NCBI GenBank assembly: GCA_937949455.1
Contig: CALEDU010000189.1
Location: 1-6,867, forward strand
DNA length: 6,867 nt
Direction of reading: 5' to 3'
From: an uncultured Tepidimonas sp.
GTDB lineage: Bacteria; Pseudomonadota; Gammaproteobacteria; Burkholderiales; Burkholderiaceae_C
In this document: positions 5,680 through 6,867 of the stretch, in pieces
Position numbering within the stretch: the stretch's first letter is position 1
How the letters are laid out: the number at the start of each line of letters is the position of its first letter
The notes under the pieces: generated by a model
Seen by the model: the letters and a program-made list of their open reading frames with translations, nothing else
What the model was told of the DNA's origin: nothing
The model's database searches: none
Made by a program: the position numbers and the translations under genes

Positions 5680-6105
5680 TCATATGGCGGCGATTGCAAT
5701 CGCTGCCATCGCTTCCACCAGCCGCGCGTCCTCGCCGATGGCCGGCGCCAGGTGCCACTGCACCGCCGGGTGCTGCGTGCGCAACGCCTCCAGCAGACGG
5801 GGCAGGTCCTTGCGAACGTGGCCACCCACGCCCAAAAACAGGGGCAGCACCGTCACATTGCGGCAGCCGGCCGCGGCCAGGGCGGCGCCAGCAGCGGGCA
5901 AGTCCGGCGCCATGAACTCCAGGAACGCCAGCGACACCGCCAGCTCGGGCCGCGCGGCGCGCACGGCCGCCGCCACGCGCTCGAAGGGGCTGGCCCAGAG
6001 CGGATCGCGGGCGCCATGGGCGAACAGGATCAATCCCGCGCAGGGACGGGGTGGCCCATTGGGCGAGGCCAGGAGTGGATCCGGGTCGATGTGCATGGCG
6101 CGCAT
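5680..6105 (-). CDS. cbiX: Small CbiX-type sirohydrochlorin chelatase (probable siroheme ferrochelatase)
   Basis: The protein is predicted to insert a divalent metal into sirohydrochlorin, the last step of siroheme (Fe) or an early step of anaerobic cobalamin (Co) synthesis. At 141 residues it matches the short, single-domain CbiX-S form, which works as a homodimer. The family signatures are ILFAHGARDPLW (26-37), with putative metal-binding His30, and VTVLPLFLGVGGHVRKDLP (84-102), with His96. LAFLEFMAPDLP (59-70) is also typical. The start is taken as the ATG at 6105-6103; an ATG at 6096 is equally possible and neither has a strong ribosome binding site. Residues 1-22 before the first strand are poorly family-like. 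The frame continues upstream antisense to the aminotransferase gene, but this is not credible coding. Position just upstream of cysI points to iron chelation for siroheme (a SirB-like role) rather than cobalt; this is inference. Confidence 0.9.
   Translation of the reverse strand: MRAMHIDPDPLLASPNGPPRPCAGLILFAHGARDPLWASPFERVAAAVRAARPELAVSLAFLEFMAPDLPAAGAALAAAGCRNVTVLPLFLGVGGHVRKDLPRLLEALRTQHPAVQWHLAPAIGEDARLVEAMAAIAIAAI
5684..5709. repeat. 26-base near-perfect palindrome over the cbiX 3' end
   Basis: The core GCGATTGCAATCGC (5690-5703) is a perfect 14-base palindrome. It is flanked by ATGGC (5684-5688) and GCCAT (5705-5709), with one mismatched pair (5689 and 5704), so 12 of 13 pairs match. 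On the cbiX transcript it would fold into a strong hairpin formed from the last codons (MAAIAIAAI) just before the stop. It is not followed by a clean U tract, so it is not a standard intrinsic terminator. It may limit read-through or stabilise the 3' end, or be a protein-binding site. It may also simply reflect the repetitive Ala-Ile codons. Confidence 0.6.
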
Positions 6106-6130
6106 AATGGCACGATCCGCATGTAAAGGG
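6103..6130 (+). promoter_or_regulatory. Candidate -10 element and Shine-Dalgarno sequence of the aminotransferase gene
   Basis: CATAAT at 6103-6108 matches five of six bases of the sigma-70 -10 consensus and would place the transcription start near 6115, giving a leader of about 24 bases. No good -35 box is seen 16-18 bases upstream. AAAGGG at 6125-6130 is a good Shine-Dalgarno sequence eight bases before the ATG at 6139 and supports that start. The -10 element would overlap the divergent cbiX start codon. The ribosome binding site is the firmer of the two calls. Confidence 0.4.
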
Positions 6131-6138
6131 TCGTTGCC

Positions 6139-6867
6139 ATGGATTTGTCGGACCGCTCGCACATCGCTGCCCCCACGGCCGGGGCGTTCACGCCCACCAG
6201 CGCCGAGGTCGTGCCCGGCGGTGCCGACTGGATGGCCGCGCACTGGATGCCGTTTACGGGCAACCGGCAGTTCAAGGCCGATCCGCGCTGGGTGGTCGCC
6301 GCCGAGGGCGCGTATCTGATCGATGCCGATGGGCGCCGCATTTTCGATGGCCTGTCGGGCCTGTGGTGCACGGGGCTTGGCCATGGCCGGCGCGAGATCG
6401 TCGAGGCCGTCAGTCGCCAGGTCGCGACGCTGGATTATTCGCCCGCGTTCCAGTTCGGCCATCCGCTGTCGTTCGAGCTGGCCAGCCGCATCGTCGAGCG
6501 TATGCCAGCCGGGCTCAACCGCGTGTTTTTCACCGGGTCGGGCTCGGAGTCGGCAGACACCTCGCTCAAGATGGCGCGCGCTTACTGGCGGGCCAAGGGG
6601 CAAGCGAGCAAAACGCGCCTGATCGGCCGCGCCAAGGGCTACCACGGGGTCAATTTCGGGGGCATTTCGGTCGGCGGCATCGTCGGCAATCGCAAACTGT
6701 TCGGCCAGGGTGTGGAGGCCGATCACCTGCCCCACACACAGCCGCCGACTGGGAGTTTTTATCGTGGGCAACCGCCGGCCGACGCTGCTTACGCCCAACA
6801 TCTGGCGGACCACCTGCTGGACCTGATCGCGCTGCACGACGCATCGACGATTGCCGCTGTCATCGTC
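6139..6867 (+). CDS. Omega-amino acid (beta-alanine):pyruvate aminotransferase, class III, N-terminal part, truncated by window edge
   Basis: This PLP-dependent enzyme is predicted to move the amino group of beta-alanine or another omega-amino acid to pyruvate, giving a semialdehyde and L-alanine (EC 2.6.1.18-like). The frame is open from the ATG at 6139 to the window end, showing 243 residues of an expected 440-450. Recognisable segments are HWMPFTGNRQFKADPR (35-50), typical of the beta-alanine:pyruvate group; GLSGLWCTGLGHGRREI (71-87); the cofactor phosphate-binding FFTGSGSES (130-138); and GYHGVNFGGISVGGI (167-181), whose Tyr168 would stack on PLP. The PLP-binding lysine lies beyond the window. 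AAAGGG eight bases upstream supports the start. It is transcribed away from the cys genes and shows no link to sulfur metabolism. Exact substrate cannot be told; other omega-transaminases, such as taurine- or putrescine-type enzymes, share the fold, but the N-terminal motif favours beta-alanine. Confidence 0.9.
   Translation, partial: MDLSDRSHIAAPTAGAFTPTSAEVVPGGADWMAAHWMPFTGNRQFKADPRWVVAAEGAYLIDADGRRIFDGLSGLWCTGLGHGRREIVEAVSRQVATLDYSPAFQFGHPLSFELASRIVERMPAGLNRVFFTGSGSESADTSLKMARAYWRAKGQASKTRLIGRAKGYHGVNFGGISVGGIVGNRKLFGQGVEADHLPHTQPPTGSFYRGQPPADAAYAQHLADHLLDLIALHDASTIAAVIV

Noticed and set aside
5684..5709. Classical intrinsic terminator after cbiX
   Set aside because: The hairpin is strong, but on the minus strand it is followed by mixed sequence rather than a run of U, so I record it only as a palindrome.
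4996..6126. Plus-strand open frame of 376 codons across cysI, the AT-rich gap and cbiX
   Set aside because: It runs antisense to two recognisable genes and through the control region. The composition changes along it and no domain is visible.
6106..6837. N-terminal extension of the cbiX frame by more than 240 codons
   Set aside because: It is antisense to the aminotransferase, which has clear class III motifs. CbiX-S proteins are about 120-145 residues, which fits the start at 6105 or 6096.
1..6867. Mobile element, CRISPR array, tRNA or defence system
   Set aside because: No transposase, integrase, tandem spaced repeats, tRNA-like fold or nuclease/effector domain was seen on either strand. 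The region looks like stable core metabolism.

Overview
The window is a dense, high-GC stretch from a proteobacterium, most likely a betaproteobacterium of the order Burkholderiales. I base this on the gene set and order (cysI, DUF934 gene, cysH, cysD, cysN, cobA), the iron-sulfur type of CysH and the absence of an APS kinase. This is recognition from memory; I cannot name a genus.

Layout. Nearly everything from base 6105 down to base 1 is one minus-strand gene train. In order of transcription it holds: a small CbiX-type sirohydrochlorin chelatase (6105-5680); a 90-base AT-rich gap that probably carries the cys promoter; the siroheme/4Fe-4S sulfite reductase hemoprotein cysI (5589-3838); a DUF934 gene of unknown function (3827-3342); an APS reductase cysH (3349-2537); the two ATP sulfurylase subunits cysD (2540-1581) and cysN (1581-289); and the first 95 codons of cobA/SUMT (287-1), which runs off the window. 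From cysI to cobA the genes are separated by 10 bases or fewer, or overlap by 1-8 bases, so they are almost certainly co-transcribed and partly translationally coupled. On the plus strand, diverging from cbiX across only 33 bases, a class III omega-amino acid (beta-alanine):pyruvate aminotransferase begins at 6139 and runs off the right end.

How the genes work together. CysD and CysN activate sulfate to adenosine 5'-phosphosulfate (APS). CysH reduces APS directly to sulfite, so no APS kinase is needed. CysI reduces sulfite to sulfide for cysteine synthesis. CysI needs siroheme, and the first and last visible genes supply two of its three biosynthetic steps: CobA methylates uroporphyrinogen III to precorrin-2, and CbiX can insert iron into sirohydrochlorin. 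The precorrin-2 dehydrogenase and the electron donor for CysI (no cysJ) are not in the window. The aminotransferase has no evident link to sulfur metabolism.

Most of this is well-known core metabolism. The least understood parts are the DUF934 protein, the AT-rich control region with its inverted repeats, and a 26-base near-palindrome covering the end of cbiX. I found no RNA genes, CRISPR arrays, insertion sequences or broken genes. No stretch over 100 bases lacks a gene.
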